Made by a program: the position numbers and the translations under genes. From Armatimonadota bacterium (GTDB taxonomy: Bacteria; Armatimonadota; Fimbriimonadia; Fimbriimonadales; GBS-DC), in assembly GCA_013359125.1 (NCBI GenBank), contig JABWCR010000013.1, positions 1-64,000 on the forward strand: a DNA stretch of 64,000 nucleotides, in the 5' to 3' direction. This document shows positions 8,887 through 19,005 of the stretch, in pieces (within the stretch, counting starts at the first letter, position 1; every line of letters starts with the position of its first letter). The notes beneath the pieces were generated by a model that saw nothing but the letters and a program-made list of their open reading frames with translations, was not told where the DNA came from and searched no databases.

Positions 8887-10113
8887 CTACTTGCCTCGTC
8901 GCCGAGTCCAATCGAACATCTCCATCAGCCCAGCGTGCGATTCTTCGCTCGCCGGCACGATCTGCTCTGGCGGCAGAAGAAATCCGAAGTCTCCCGTATC
9001 GCGGAGCTCATAGGATATGCCGATGGCGCGACGGTCCCCATGAATCCAGTCGACCGAGTTGCCGCTGGCGGGATAGATGGTCGTGTAGATCGGGCCAATG
9101 GTGTAGGTATAGCCGTAAAGCGCTTCCATCTCGGTCTTCATCCTGCCGACCAACTGCTGATAGGTCGCGTTGTTCGCCGGAAGGCTGCTGGTATAGCCCC
9201 AGGGCCACAGGATGAGTTGCGAGTAGCTATGGATGTCCATGTGGGTTGTGAGGTTGGGCAAACTCTGCAAGAATCGACGCAGGTTGGTCGTCTCGATCTC
9301 GGAAAAGGCCGATGGGCCGCGATAAGTCTCGGATCCCGTGCTTCCGCTAGAGCCTTGACCGCCCCACTGATAGCCCCAGTTCCGGTTAAGATCGACCCCG
9401 ACGTTGCTGCCCACGGGCCGTCGGTTCTTGCGCCACATCCGGTTCGTCGTCCACGTATAGACGTTGCCATCCGGATTGACGACCGGGATGATGTAGATCT
9501 CGCACTCTCTCACGATCTTGGTCGTGCGGGCGTCGATGCCGTAATCGTTTAATAACCGAGTTGCGGTATAGATGGGCGCCATGGTGGCGATCCATTCGCG
9601 CGCGTGCTGGCAGCCTTGAACGACCGATGCCGGGCGGCTGCGATAGCTTCGCTGAAGGCGCACGCCCTCTGTGATCTTGATGCCGTAAACTCGCCGACCT
9701 TGATAGGAGTTGCCAATGCTAAAGACCTGCGCAAGGTTCGGATAGGTGCGTTGAAGCCTGTAGAGGTACTCGACGATCTCGTCGTAGGTCTTGTAGGAGC
9801 CAAACGGGTTCTCGCCCGCTATTCTTGTTGTCTGGCGCTCGATCGCCGCCCCAACGTCTTCTATCACGACCTCTGCGATAAAGCCGCTCTCGGTCAGCTT
9901 CTTCAGTTCGTCCGGCGAGACGCAAACCTCCAAGTAGCCTGGCCCGATGATACAATTGCAGATCGTCGCGACCATCGATTCGAGTCTTTCGACGTCTGCC
10001 TCGGTTTTGGCATAAGTTCGAACAATCTTGTAGCCGCTGTAGTCGAAGGGTTGTGCAAAGGCAGACAGACACGCAATGGTCCAAACGGCCAGCAAAAGAG
10101 AACGCTTAAGCAT
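8887..10113 (-). CDS. Secreted M14-family zinc carboxypeptidase
   Basis: 408 residues with an N-terminal signal peptide (LLLAVWTIACLSAFA, cut after residue 20). An inhibitor-like propeptide (about 25-100) precedes the M14 catalytic domain. Zinc ligands are visible as GCQHAREW (H170, E173) and DIHSYSQ (H295); the catalytic Glu is in SYELRDTGDFGF (E369). NPDGNVYTW, RMWRKNRRP and DLNRNW give the substrate-binding Asn and Arg residues. It would trim C-terminal residues from peptides outside the cell. It has its own promoter (GATATAATATCC, 10134-10145) and an AAGGAGG site. Confidence 0.94.
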   Translation of the reverse strand: MLKRSLLLAVWTIACLSAFAQPFDYSGYKIVRTYAKTEADVERLESMVATICNCIIGPGYLEVCVSPDELKKLTESGFIAEVVIEDVGAAIERQTTRIAGENPFGSYKTYDEIVEYLYRLQRTYPNLAQVFSIGNSYQGRRVYGIKITEGVRLQRSYRSRPASVVQGCQHAREWIATMAPIYTATRLLNDYGIDARTTKIVRECEIYIIPVVNPDGNVYTWTTNRMWRKNRRPVGSNVGVDLNRNWGYQWGGQGSSGSTGSETYRGPSAFSEIETTNLRRFLQSLPNLTTHMDIHSYSQLILWPWGYTSSLPANNATYQQLVGRMKTEMEALYGYTYTIGPIYTTIYPASGNSVDWIHGDRRAIGISYELRDTGDFGFLLPPEQIVPASEESHAGLMEMFDWTRRRGK

Positions 10114-10182
10114 TGAGGCCTCCTTGTCGTAGGATATTATATCCCTTTTTTGACCATTGGCGTTGGGTAGAATCCCGGGGTT

Positions 10183-10476
10183 ATGGCTCTCACCCTAGAC
10201 GAGATGCGCCATGTGGCGCGTTTGGCGCGATTAGAGTTGGACGACGAAAGGCTGTTGCGCCAAATGCAACACATCAACGCGCTGATGAGCCATTTTGAGC
10301 GGCTGAACGCGATTTCGACCCAGAATCTGGAAGCCACGTCGCACGCAACCTCTGTGGTCGATGTGCTGAGAGAGGACGAAGCGCGTACGGGACTGACGCG
10401 AGAAGAAGCCTTGGAACAGGCGCCCGAATCGCGGGACGGCCTGTTCATCGTGCCAAGGATCGTCGAAGAGGAATGA
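10183..10476 (+). CDS. gatC: Asp/Glu-tRNA amidotransferase subunit GatC
   Basis: 97 residues matching Gat[21 protein letters not shown] at the N-terminus, a helical hairpin containing [17 protein letters not shown], and a C-terminal [22 protein letters not shown] with [13 protein letters not shown]. GatC bridges GatA and GatB in the complex that converts mischarged Glu-tRNAGln or Asp-tRNAAsn. Its stop overlaps the gatA start (ATGA at 10473). gatB is not adjacent. Confidence 0.95.
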   Translation: MALTLDEMRHVARLARLELDDERLLRQMQHINALMSHFERLNAISTQNLEATSHATSVVDVLREDEARTGLTREEALEQAPESRDGLFIVPRIVEEE

Positions 10477-11936
10477 ACAGCGATCTTTTTCGACTGTCTA
10501 TCCCGGAAGCCCGCGCGCTGCTCGATTCCAGACAGATCTCGGCTGTCGAACTCTGCCAAAGCTGCCTGGACCGAATCCGTTCGATCGACCCCCAGGTAAA
10601 GGCGTATTTGTTGGTCAATGCCGAGTCGGCGCTGTCCCAAGCTTCCATTGCCGACGCACGGTTGGCGGCAGGGGAGACCGGCCCTCTATTGGGCATTCCG
10701 ATCGCCCTCAAAGACAACCTCTGCACGACGGATGCCGATACGACGGCCGGCTCCAAGATTCTCGAAGGCTATCGACCGCCATACGATGCGACCGTGGTTG
10801 CTAAACTGCGAGAGGCGGGCGCCGTTTTGATCGGGAAGGCCAACTGCGACGAATTTGCCATGGGGTCGTCTACCGAGAATTCTGGCTTCTTTCCGACCGC
10901 AAATCCTTGGGATCTGACCCGCGCTCCCGGCGGATCGTCCGGCGGATCGGCGGCGGCGGCGGCGGCCGATATGGCGCTAGGCGCATTGGGCAGCGACACC
11001 GGCGGATCGATCCGCCAGCCTGCGGCGCTGTGCGGCGTGGTCGGCGCAAAACCGACGTATGGCCGCGTCTCGCGCTATGGCCTGATTGCCTACGCATCCT
11101 CATTGGATCAGATCGGGCCGTTTGGCAAGACGGTCGAAGATTGCGCGATTCTGACCGAGGCGATCTGTGGCCTAGACGCACATGATTCAACAACGTTCGA
11201 CGCGCCTCCGCCTAAGATTGTAGATACCTTGCATGAGGGCGCTAAGGGGCTTAGGTTGGGAGCGCCAAAGGAGTTTTTCGGCGAGGGAGTCAACCCGCAG
11301 GTCGTCTCCGCTGTGCGCCGCGCAATGGACGTATTGGCCGACGCCGGAGCCGAGATCGAGGAGACCTCGCTGCCCTATGTCGAGTATGGGCTGCCTATCT
11401 ACTACATCCTTGCACCCGCAGAGGCATCCTCCAATCTAGCTCGATTTGACGGCGTTCGGTACGGCCTGCGCGAGGGCTTCGCCGAAGGGCACATCGGCAT
11501 GATGCAGCGCACTCGGGCAAAAGGCTTTGGCGAGGAAGTCGTCCAACGCATAATGATCGGCACATACGCGCTCTCCGCGGGCTATTACGATGCCTACTAT
11601 CTAAAGGCGCAACAGTGCAGGACATTGATCCGTCAGGATTTTGACCGGGCTTTCGAGAAATACGATGCTCTGATCTGTCCGACCAGCCCGACGACCGCGT
11701 TTAAGTTAGGAGAGTTTAGCGACGATCCATTGGCGCTGAAGTTGGCCGACGTGCTGACGATTCCGGTCAATTTAGCCGGATTGCCCGGCATCAGCGTGCC
11801 GTGCGGATTGGACGAGGCGGGGCTGCCGATCGGGCTTCAGATTATTGGCAAAGCATTCGACGAGGCGACGATGTTTCGCATCGCCGCCTCGTACGAGTCT
11901 CGAACCGACTTCAGATCGCTGAGACGGTTGCTTTAG
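10473..11936 (+). CDS. gatA: Asp/Glu-tRNA amidotransferase subunit GatA
   Basis: 487 residues, the amidase that releases ammonia from glutamine for tRNA-dependent Gln/Asn formation. The amidase-signature triad is visible: Lys80 in IALKDNL, cis-Ser155 in [10 protein letters not shown] and the nucleophile Ser179 in [11 protein letters not shown]. The GatA-specific segment [21 protein letters not shown] follows. It is translationally coupled to gatC. Its stop at 11936 overlaps the stop of the convergent gene on the minus strand by 4 bases. Confidence 0.97.
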   Translation: MNSDLFRLSIPEARALLDSRQISAVELCQSCLDRIRSIDPQVKAYLLVNAESALSQASIADARLAAGETGPLLGIPIALKDNLCTTDADTTAGSKILEGYRPPYDATVVAKLREAGAVLIGKANCDEFAMGSSTENSGFFPTANPWDLTRAPGGSSGGSAAAAAADMALGALGSDTGGSIRQPAALCGVVGAKPTYGRVSRYGLIAYASSLDQIGPFGKTVEDCAILTEAICGLDAHDSTTFDAPPPKIVDTLHEGAKGLRLGAPKEFFGEGVNPQVVSAVRRAMDVLADAGAEIEETSLPYVEYGLPIYYILAPAEASSNLARFDGVRYGLREGFAEGHIGMMQRTRAKGFGEEVVQRIMIGTYALSAGYYDAYYLKAQQCRTLIRQDFDRAFEKYDALICPTSPTTAFKLGEFSDDPLALKLADVLTIPVNLAGLPGISVPCGLDEAGLPIGLQIIGKAFDEATMFRIAASYESRTDFRSLRRLL

Positions 11937-12823
11937 CAGCCGGCGCCGAAGAAGCTCAGAACGATCGCCAAATCGCTATCGTCCACGATTTCGTCCGAAT
12001 TGAAGTCGGCGGCCAGGTTTGTGCCTGTCAGGCCGAACATGGCAAGCGTGATGGCCAAGTCGGTATCGTCCACGCAACCGTCGCCGTTCGCATCGCCGTT
12101 GCGGAAACCGGCGCCGCGAGTTACCCACTTGACCGCGTTGGAAACAAGTTGGGCGTAGTCGCCGTTGGCCATCGAATCGAGTCCGCCGCAAGTCGAGAAG
12201 GAGACTGTGCGAGCGCCGGAGGCGTGAGTGAATCCTACGACGCCTCCGCCGGGTTCATCGTCGATCAAGTAGTCCGATGCGTAAAACACTAGAGCGCCAG
12301 GGCGCGGGACGAAATACGATTCTGTGCCCGCATAGTTGGTCGCACCGTACGAGAATGGGGAACTGACGCCATCGTCCATAATCGGATTTGGCACCGATCG
12401 AGTATACGTTACGGCAAAATCGCCGCGATAGTAACCGTCAATGTCTTGTACGGGAAACAGATCTCCCATCATCTGGAAGTGGCCCGATGCGCTCCACTTC
12501 CAGATGATCCACTCCGTAGTAACGATACCGCGACCAGGGAGCGACATAAACTCAATGAGATGTTCCTGACCGGCTTGCGGCATGTCCCCGACTGCCCAGT
12601 TGGCATTAGCCTGCATGAAGACCACATCGATGTCGGACAAGTCGGCCGTACCATCGAACAAGTGATAGGCTTGGCCGATCGTTACCGTGTGCCCCCGAGA
12701 GGTCAGGGCATTGACGACGGCCGTATCCACGTCCGTGTCTTGCGACGTCATCAAGTAAACTCTTTCGGCAAACGCGAAGCTGGCCAAGAGGCCAGCGAGA
12801 GCAACATAAGCAAATTTCTTCAT
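11933..12823 (-). CDS. Exported GATase1/ThuA-like domain protein with dockerin-like tail
   Basis: 296 residues: signal peptide ([16 protein letters not shown]), one alpha/beta domain of about 200 residues starting [20 protein letters not shown] with [10 protein letters not shown] and [11 protein letters not shown], and a two-EF-hand dockerin-like module. The fold resembles ThuA/class I amidotransferase-like domains, though I see no catalytic Cys. The module has loop 1 [15 protein letters not shown] and loop 2 [14 protein letters not shown] and ends with FFGAGC, the cysteine being the last residue. The next gene upstream encodes a paralogue with two copies of the domain. Function unknown. Confidence 0.85.
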   Translation of the reverse strand: MKKFAYVALAGLLASFAFAERVYLMTSQDTDVDTAVVNALTSRGHTVTIGQAYHLFDGTADLSDIDVVFMQANANWAVGDMPQAGQEHLIEFMSLPGRGIVTTEWIIWKWSASGHFQMMGDLFPVQDIDGYYRGDFAVTYTRSVPNPIMDDGVSSPFSYGATNYAGTESYFVPRPGALVFYASDYLIDDEPGGGVVGFTHASGARTVSFSTCGGLDSMANGDYAQLVSNAVKWVTRGAGFRNGDANGDGCVDDTDLAITLAMFGLTGTNLAADFNSDEIVDDSDLAIVLSFFGAGC

Positions 12824-12853
12824 TCAAATCTCCTGTTATATTTGATCTGAGTC

Positions 12854-14398
12854 TTAGCATCCCAAGCCGAAGTTGCTCAGGACGATCGCTAAGTCGGTGT
12901 CATCGACGGTTTCGTCGTTGTTGAAATCGGCCGGCAGTCCCGGTCCCGTCTGGCCAAAGAGCGATAAGGTGATCGCCAGATCGGTGTCGTCCACGCAACC
13001 GTCGCCGTTCGCATCGCCGGGCACCGCGGCGTCTCTCTGCATGACCCAGGCAAACGCATTGCAGAATAAACGCGCGAAGTTTTCGTTGGCCAACTGAGTC
13101 GGACCGTTCGTGCTGGAAAAGTGCAGCACGCGGCCCCGAGCGGGCAATTGGCGGCCTGTAACGGCCGATCCCGGTTGACCGCCGTCGTCGGTGATGTCCG
13201 AATTGTAAAATCGAACGCCGCCGTTGATCGGCGTCAGGTGCGAATCCGTACCGCTGTAGATGTCTAGCAGGCAGTCGAACGATGAGGGCACGCCTTGGTC
13301 GAGCGTCGAGTTGGGGGTAACGCGGCTAAACGTCATCAATGTAAACGTTCGCCAGGCGTTGAGTTCCGCTCCAAAGACCTGGTTGAGAATTTGAAGGCTT
13401 CCGGCCCCTTCGATATAGTGGACCCATTCTCCCAGCGCCAGACCGTTGCCTGGCGTATCGAGGAACTCCACAAGGGCTTGCTGGCCGTCGGCGGGCATGT
13501 CTCCGAACACATGCGAATGCGCCGTCGCAAAATAAACGGCGCGCACTTCTGGCATATACAGCAGCCCGACAAATTCCGAATAGTTGACCCCGACGTACGG
13601 CCGATATCCGCAGTTTTGCAATGTCGAGAGCGTCGCGTCGTCCATAGCGTTGTCGCGCGTGGCCATTACATAGATGTTTGGTTTGAGTTCGGTGCCCAAA
13701 CTGGCCCAAGTAACCGCGTTGGCGACCAACCGAGAAAAGTCGGGGTGGGAGAAGTCGGACGGACCAGCGCAGACGGAGAAAGAGATCGAACGGCCGCCGC
13801 CCGGTATCCGCATGCCTACGACGCCGGCGCCAACCTGGTCGCCGAACGGATAATTGGACGAGTAAAAGACGGTCGCGTTGGACTTGGGCACAAAGAACGA
13901 TTCCGTGCCAGCATAGCTAGAGGGCGCGAACACAAACTGATTCGGCACCCCGGCGTTTATGACGGCGTTGGCCGTCTCGCGCGTGTAGGTGACCGATTCG
14001 GTGCCGCGATAAGCGCCGTTGCCCGTGATCGGGAGCACGCGATAGAGCGTGCGCAAGTTTCCCGCCATGAACTTCCAAATGGCCCACTCGGTCGTTAAAA
14101 GACCGTGCGCTGGATCGCTCAGCCAATGAACAAGCTGCACCTGCCCCAGCAAAGGCATGTCTCCCCACGTCCAGTTCGCGCTGGCTTGAAAATAAACGAC
14201 GTCGATGTTCGACAAGTCGACGCTGCCGTCAAAGTTGGGGTAAGAGACCCCAAGCGTTACATTGTGGCCATGGTCGGTCAGCGCGTCTACAACGGCAGAG
14301 TCGGTTTGAATGTGGTCGCTCGACATGACGTAGACTCTTGCTGGCCATGCGTGCGCGCACAGCATCACAAAAATCAAGATCAATGAGAGCCTCTTCAT
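12854..14398 (-). CDS. Exported protein with two ThuA-like domains and dockerin-like tail
   Basis: 514 residues from the ATG at 14398; the frame opens at 14440, but the signal peptide begins at MKRLSLILIFVMLCAHAWPA. Two tandem copies of the same domain as the 296-residue neighbour follow: RVYVMSSDHIQTDSAVVDAL and, about 220 residues later, NIYVMATRDNAMDDATLSTL. Each has the matching VYFQASANW or VYFATAHSH strand and a TEWAIW or GEWVHY segment. The dockerin-like module has [15 protein letters not shown] and DFNNDETVDDTDLA and ends SNFGLGC. A tandem gene pair produced by duplication. Role unknown, probably cell-surface or secreted. Confidence 0.83.
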   Translation of the reverse strand: MKRLSLILIFVMLCAHAWPARVYVMSSDHIQTDSAVVDALTDHGHNVTLGVSYPNFDGSVDLSNIDVVYFQASANWTWGDMPLLGQVQLVHWLSDPAHGLLTTEWAIWKFMAGNLRTLYRVLPITGNGAYRGTESVTYTRETANAVINAGVPNQFVFAPSSYAGTESFFVPKSNATVFYSSNYPFGDQVGAGVVGMRIPGGGRSISFSVCAGPSDFSHPDFSRLVANAVTWASLGTELKPNIYVMATRDNAMDDATLSTLQNCGYRPYVGVNYSEFVGLLYMPEVRAVYFATAHSHVFGDMPADGQQALVEFLDTPGNGLALGEWVHYIEGAGSLQILNQVFGAELNAWRTFTLMTFSRVTPNSTLDQGVPSSFDCLLDIYSGTDSHLTPINGGVRFYNSDITDDGGQPGSAVTGRQLPARGRVLHFSSTNGPTQLANENFARLFCNAFAWVMQRDAAVPGDANGDGCVDDTDLAITLSLFGQTGPGLPADFNNDETVDDTDLAIVLSNFGLGC

Positions 14399-14470
14399 AA
14401 TTCTGTCTCTCTTCTTAGGGTTTGTCCAAATCGAACACATTATAACGCGATTTTTGCGAATCGGTCAGGA

Positions 14471-15601
14471 TCACGGCAAAAACTTTGGATCGGTGGCGCT
14501 TTGCTCGGCGATTCGCTCCTTAGGTTTGGATTGACGGATGTGGGCCTGTATAACGGCTTTGATGGCGGGACGGTCGACTGGAATGTGAACGGCGTCTTCA
14601 ACAAAGGCCGAAAGGTAGATCGCATTGATCAGCTCGACCGCCGCCAGACCTTCGTGTCCGGGAGCGATCAGGGGCTCGTGCCCCATGCAAAAACGCGCAA
14701 AATTACGGATGACGGCCGCATGATGCCGAGGTTCCGCAGGATCGGGCATTTCGATCGGAATATCTCGCCATTCAGGGCTGTCCCACATGCCGCGAGCCTG
14801 CCGGGTGAACTCTGCAAGGTTGTCCTTGAGCGACCAGAACCGAATCGCCTCGCCCCTAATCAGCAACTTGCCCCTGTCGCCCGCTAACTCAATGGTCGTC
14901 TCGGGAGGCGCCTCGCCGGTCGTTGCGTAAAGATAGCCGTGCGCGCCGTTCGCATACTCCATCGTCGCCCAGGCCTCGTCCTCCGTCTCCATGTCGTGAA
15001 AGCGCGTTCGAGTTTCGGCCCTCAGTTTCACAGGAAGCCCGGTCAATTCCACTAAGAAGTCGAGATAGTGGGGCGCCTGGTTGATCAGCACGCCGCCCCC
15101 TTCGCCCGCCCAGGTTGCGCGCCAGCCGCCCGAATCGTAATAGGCCTGATTCCGATACCAAGCCGTAACCAGAGAGGCGCGGCGCAGCTCGCCAATCTCC
15201 TTAGAGAGTTCGACCGCTTTTCTGAAGTAAGGCTCCGTGCGCGTCTGATACATAACGGCAAAGGGGAGATTGCCCGCCGCTTCGATCATCGCATCGGCGT
15301 CGCCTACGGTTACGGACAATGGCTTTTCGACCAGGGCGCCGAGTCCCGCACTGAACGCCGCAATCGCTATCGGAGCATGATCATGATGAGGCGTGGCGAT
15401 GAGGACCGCTTGCGCCAAGCTCGACGCGATGGCTTGATCGGAGTCTGTAAACGCGGGAACGCCCAACTCCCCAGCGATCGCGCTCGCCTTTTCGGGCCGT
15501 CGGTCGCAAACAAAGACCAGCTCTGTTTCTGGCAGCGCCGCTATAGATTTGCAATGCGCCGAACCCATTGCGCCTGCGCCGATTACGCCGATCTTGACCA
15601 T
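14471..15601 (-). CDS. Gfo/Idh/MocA family oxidoreductase
   Basis: 376 residues. The N-terminal Rossmann domain shows IGVIGAGAMGSAHCKSIAAL and VFVCDRRPEKA for NAD(P) binding, ALVEKPLSVTVGDADAM carries the conserved Glu-Lys-Pro of the family, and the C-terminal alpha/beta domain contains GGGVLINQAPHYLDFLVEL with the conserved His. These enzymes oxidise or reduce sugars, cyclitols or related alcohols; the substrate is not predictable. It lies downstream of the broken ABC ATPase on the same strand. Confidence 0.93.
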   Translation of the reverse strand: MVKIGVIGAGAMGSAHCKSIAALPETELVFVCDRRPEKASAIAGELGVPAFTDSDQAIASSLAQAVLIATPHHDHAPIAIAAFSAGLGALVEKPLSVTVGDADAMIEAAGNLPFAVMYQTRTEPYFRKAVELSKEIGELRRASLVTAWYRNQAYYDSGGWRATWAGEGGGVLINQAPHYLDFLVELTGLPVKLRAETRTRFHDMETEDEAWATMEYANGAHGYLYATTGEAPPETTIELAGDRGKLLIRGEAIRFWSLKDNLAEFTRQARGMWDSPEWRDIPIEMPDPAEPRHHAAVIRNFARFCMGHEPLIAPGHEGLAAVELINAIYLSAFVEDAVHIPVDRPAIKAVIQAHIRQSKPKERIAEQSATDPKFLP

Positions 15602-15619
15602 AGGCGTCAGATTCTGCGC

Positions 15620-16181
15620 TTAGCCGGGCTGTCCTGGCGAGGCGCGCCAGCACGCCGCCTCGCGCGCGCCCACCTGCCAGGCGTTCAATAGAGGCTCTTC
15701 GATCTCGCATCGATCAATCGCCAAGGAGCATCGGCTTCGGTAGCGACAACCCTGGGGAAGCGAAAACGGATCGGGCGTTTCTCCCGGCGGAATGGGCGGC
15801 AGCTTCCCAGTCGGTTTGGGCGGCAGCACGCTGGCCAACAGCATCTTCGTATAGGGATGGCTGGGCGCCTTCAACACCTCGCTGGCTGGGCCGATCTCGA
15901 CGATGCGACCCATGTACATGACGGCGATCCGCTGGGCAAGCGTCGTTACGACCGAAATATCGTGGGTGATGAGCAGGATGGCCAAGTTGCGCTCCGCTTG
16001 TAGGTCGGCCAACAGATTGAGCGCCTGCGCGCGCACGGAAACGTCCAGAGAGGCGGTCGGCTCGTCCATAATCAGCAATTCGGGATCGGTGGACAGGGCG
16101 CGCGCAATGGCCGCTCGTTGCCGTTGACCGCCGGACAGTTCTTGAGGAAATCGGAGCGCGAGGGTCGATTCTAGTCCAACT

Positions 16182-16189
<8 letters not shown>
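15620..16189 (-). pseudogene. Peptide-type ABC ATPase, C-terminal fragment
   Basis: 189 residues covering the signature motif (ELSGGQRQRAAIARAL), Walker B (LLIMDEPTASLD), the switch His (ITHDISVV) and the oligopeptide/dipeptide C-terminal cysteine region (GCRYRSRCSLAIDRC, then CW). The Walker A half is in the overlapping frame 16182-16541. Joined, the two lack roughly 15-20 residues between the Q-loop region and the signature motif, where intact OppF/DppF homologues have a helical segment ending in VGL. An out-of-frame internal deletion explains this. No permease or binding protein is nearby, so it is probably a decaying orphan. Confidence 0.75.
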
Positions 16190-16533
<344 letters not shown>

Positions 16534-16541
<8 letters not shown>

Positions 16542-17355
16542 CGAAGGTCATGCCGTCAAAAGCAACTTCGACCCCGTGAGGATTGAGCGCGGCTTCCAGT
16601 TCATCGTGCAGCGCGCCGCCATTGTGCGAAAAGTGGGTCGCCACAAACCGTGAGTCCTGTGCGATCGCGCCGCAATCCAGCAGGTTTTGCCTTTGCGCGA
16701 CAAGCTGCTTGGCGCTGAGGTGGCCATCGTAATCGCTATGCACCAGAGCCGCCGTACAATCCATGGCGACGGCCCGAATCTGGCGTCCAGCCAAAAACTC
16801 CATCGTCTCATCGCGATAGAATCCGGTATCGCAGGCGTAGAGGAACGACGCGCCGTCTTGTTCGACAATCAGATTCAGGCACGTCTCTCCGTCGCCCGCC
16901 GTATGCCGAGCACGGATAGGCGTGATCGTGTATTCGCCCGCGACTGCGCTCTCCTCGGGCGAGATCAAGTTCACGGTGAAGCCCAAGTCCAGATAGTTGC
17001 GAACGCTTTCGACCTTGGCTTTGATGTGCGCGTTGCCAAACAGTCGGAGGTTCTTCGACATCGAATCGGGCGCAAAGCCCGGCATCAAGTACTGCAGTTC
17101 GTGCTCGGCCAAGTGATCGTGATGCGAGTGGGAAAAAAACAGCCATCGCCATTCCGTCGGGTTCAGACGGTCTCGGTGAATGTGATAGAGCGTGTCCGGT
17201 CCAAAGTCCAGTTTCAGACTGCTGTCGATCAGTACGCCAGAGCGGGATCGGATCTCCTTGCCGCCTCGCTCGCGGGCCGTGCCGCAGATTCTGCAATCGC
17301 AGCCCAGGGCAGGGATGCCCTCTGCGGCCGACGTGCCCAAAATTCTGATTCGCAT
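16534..17355 (-). CDS. PhnP-like metallo-beta-lactamase fold hydrolase
   Basis: 273 residues. The HxHxDH metal motif is HSHHDH at 76-81, with further ligand segments PIRARHTAGDGE and VATHFSHNGG. N-terminal LGTSAAEGIPALGCDCRICGTAR carries the cysteine pair typical of the PhnP/PqqB-like branch. PhnP hydrolyses cyclic phosphoribosyl phosphate in phosphonate use, but no phn genes are present, so only the phosphodiesterase-type class is safe to assign. Confidence 0.85.
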
Positions 17356-17380
17356 AACGCAGAGGCGATTATACCCAGGC

Positions 17381-17977
17381 TCAACTCGACGAGGCGTGCC
17401 GCTCTATCCGGCGGTCCGGCACAATCCAGACAAGCGCGACGAATACATAGATCGCTATGGCGGCGCGATGCTCCCAAAAGGCGATCGCAATGGCTGCCGA
17501 GTAAAGCACGATGGAACCCTTGCCCTTAAGATCGCCTTGAATCGCTTTTGCCAAAGGCGAATCGTCGCCTTGACTGCGGATGATGGCGCTCTGCAGAATC
17601 CAATAGGCGATCGCCGCTAATAGCAGCACAACTCCATACGCCGCCGTAGGGACCGCCGCGAAGTTGTTTTCGCCCATCCAACCGGTAACAAAAGGCACCA
17701 GCGAAAGCCAAAAGAGCAGATGAAGATTGGCCCAAAGAATGCCGCCCGAGGTCGTCCGCGTCATGTGCAGCATGTGATGGTGGTTGTTCCAATAGATGGC
17801 CAAATAGACGAAGCTCATCGCATAGCTGAGAAACACGGGGACGATGGGTTTGAGCGCGCTCCACTCGGCAGAATGCGGCACCTTCATCTCCAGCACCATG
17901 ATGGTGATGATGATGGCCAGCACTCCGTCGCTGAACGCCTCCAAACGACCCTTGCTCAAAGTGGATGCGCGGCCCAT
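17381..17977 (-). CDS. TMEM175-family (DUF1211) potassium channel-like protein
   Basis: 198 residues with about six membrane segments. The family's first-helix signature is clear: RLEAFSDGVLAIIITIMVLEMKVP (FSDG motif). YLAIYWNNHHHMLHM matches the second conserved region. Bacterial TMEM175 proteins are tetrameric potassium-leak channels. The start codon lies within the 3' arm of a strong hairpin (17969-17993) that follows the stop of the upstream gene, so initiation may be structure-controlled or the boundary may act as a terminator. Confidence 0.9.
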   Translation of the reverse strand: MGRASTLSKGRLEAFSDGVLAIIITIMVLEMKVPHSAEWSALKPIVPVFLSYAMSFVYLAIYWNNHHHMLHMTRTTSGGILWANLHLLFWLSLVPFVTGWMGENNFAAVPTAAYGVVLLLAAIAYWILQSAIIRSQGDDSPLAKAIQGDLKGKGSIVLYSAAIAIAFWEHRAAIAIYVFVALVWIVPDRRIERHASSS

Positions 17978-17993
17978 CTTTTCGATGGGCCGC
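17969..17993 (-). promoter_or_regulatory. Hairpin enclosing the TMEM175 start codon
   Basis: Minus-strand arms GCGGCCCATC and GATGGGCCGC (10 bp, perfect) with loop GAAAA. The ATG of the TMEM175 gene (17975-17977) is in the 3' arm, and the upstream gene's stop is 10 bases before the 5' arm. No U-run follows, so a simple terminator is less convincing than a structure that covers the start codon. Confidence 0.5.
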
Positions 17994-18002
17994 GAGTTGA
18001 GA

Positions 18003-18938
18003 TCAGCAGCCTTCGCCGAACGCGGCCAGAACTTCGGCCAGGTCGATGTCGTCCACCACGCCGTCGTTGTTCATATCCGCCAGCGAGCAGTTGCTGCCAA
18101 AGTCGCTAAGAGCAATCGCCAGATCCGTGTCGTTTACGCAACCGTCGCCGTTGACGTCGCCTCGCCCGCGAGGGCCGAGCGCCGGAGCCCACGTCGCCGC
18201 GCTAAACGTGCCGCTGCCTGTGAACGGCGAAGGCAGTGTGCCGACTTGAGTTCCCGAAGGAATGTCGTACACATAGAAGTTGGCCTGCGTGCCCATCGGA
18301 CCGTCGCTGACATAGTAGGCATTATTGCCGTGAACGGCCAGGCCGTCGATGTCGGTCTCCGTGCCCGGATAGCCCGAGATAAACGTCGTCGTCGTACCGA
18401 TATAGTCCACTTCGTACAGCCCGCGGACGTTGCCGGTAGGCGCCGTATCGCTCAGGCAGTAAAGCTTATCGTTCGCGTATTCCACGCCGCCCATATCGAA
18501 GGTGGTCGGATAGGCCCACAGCAGCGTGCCCACGCCCGTCGTGACATCGATCTCGTAAACAGCTTCGGTCGCGATGTTGCGCGTGCCCATCAGCTTGCCC
18601 GTATTGGGGTTAAAGCCCAGGCCGACATAGTTGACGGTGCCTGCGTTATAAGTGAGCGTCGTCTGGGTAAAAGTGGGGTTGCCGCATCGAATGCTGGCCA
18701 TAGAATAGGCATAGAGCTGGCCGCCGTTGTTAAGGTAAAGAATGTGGTTGACGTTGTCGGCGGCCATGCCCCAAGGCTTGTTGGCGTTCGCGCTGCCAGT
18801 GATGATGGGCGAGGCGATGCCGGTATTGACATCGATCACGTAGATCGGCGCGACGCCAGATTGGTCGTTGCCGACGATCAGCTGAGCGCTGGCGCCCAGT
18901 CCGACAGCGGCGAGAGCGGCGATAAGGATCCCTTTCAT
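18003..18938 (-). CDS. Exported beta-propeller-like protein with dockerin-like tail
   Basis: 311 residues with signal peptide (GILIAALAAVGLGASA). The middle has repeated strands of the form I-x-V-x-T-G-x-A/G (VIDVNTGIASPI, YEIDVTTGVGTLL, YVYDIPSGTQVGTL), suggesting a propeller. The C-terminal module has GDVNGDGCVNDTDLA and DMNNDGVVDDIDLA and ends AAFGEGC. It carries one extra cysteine between the two loops (FGSNCS). The promoter region holds a palindrome around the -10 box. Function unknown, likely secreted or cell-surface. Confidence 0.83.
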   Translation of the reverse strand: MKGILIAALAAVGLGASAQLIVGNDQSGVAPIYVIDVNTGIASPIITGSANANKPWGMAADNVNHILYLNNGGQLYAYSMASIRCGNPTFTQTTLTYNAGTVNYVGLGFNPNTGKLMGTRNIATEAVYEIDVTTGVGTLLWAYPTTFDMGGVEYANDKLYCLSDTAPTGNVRGLYEVDYIGTTTTFISGYPGTETDIDGLAVHGNNAYYVSDGPMGTQANFYVYDIPSGTQVGTLPSPFTGSGTFSAATWAPALGPRGRGDVNGDGCVNDTDLAIALSDFGSNCSLADMNNDGVVDDIDLAEVLAAFGEGC

Positions 18939-18962
18939 ATTCAGAATACCTCCAGAGTATCT

Positions 18963-18984
18963 AACCCAGATTATACACTGGGTT
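18963..18984. promoter_or_regulatory. Palindrome centred on the -10 box of the 18003-18938 gene
   Basis: Arms AACCCAG (18963-18969) and CTGGGTT (18978-18984) flank an 8-base centre that contains the minus-strand TATAAT (18970-18975). A protein binding this dyad would block RNA polymerase, so it is a good operator candidate. Confidence 0.5.
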
Positions 18985-19005
18985 TTGATGGGGGGAGACT
19001 GGTTC

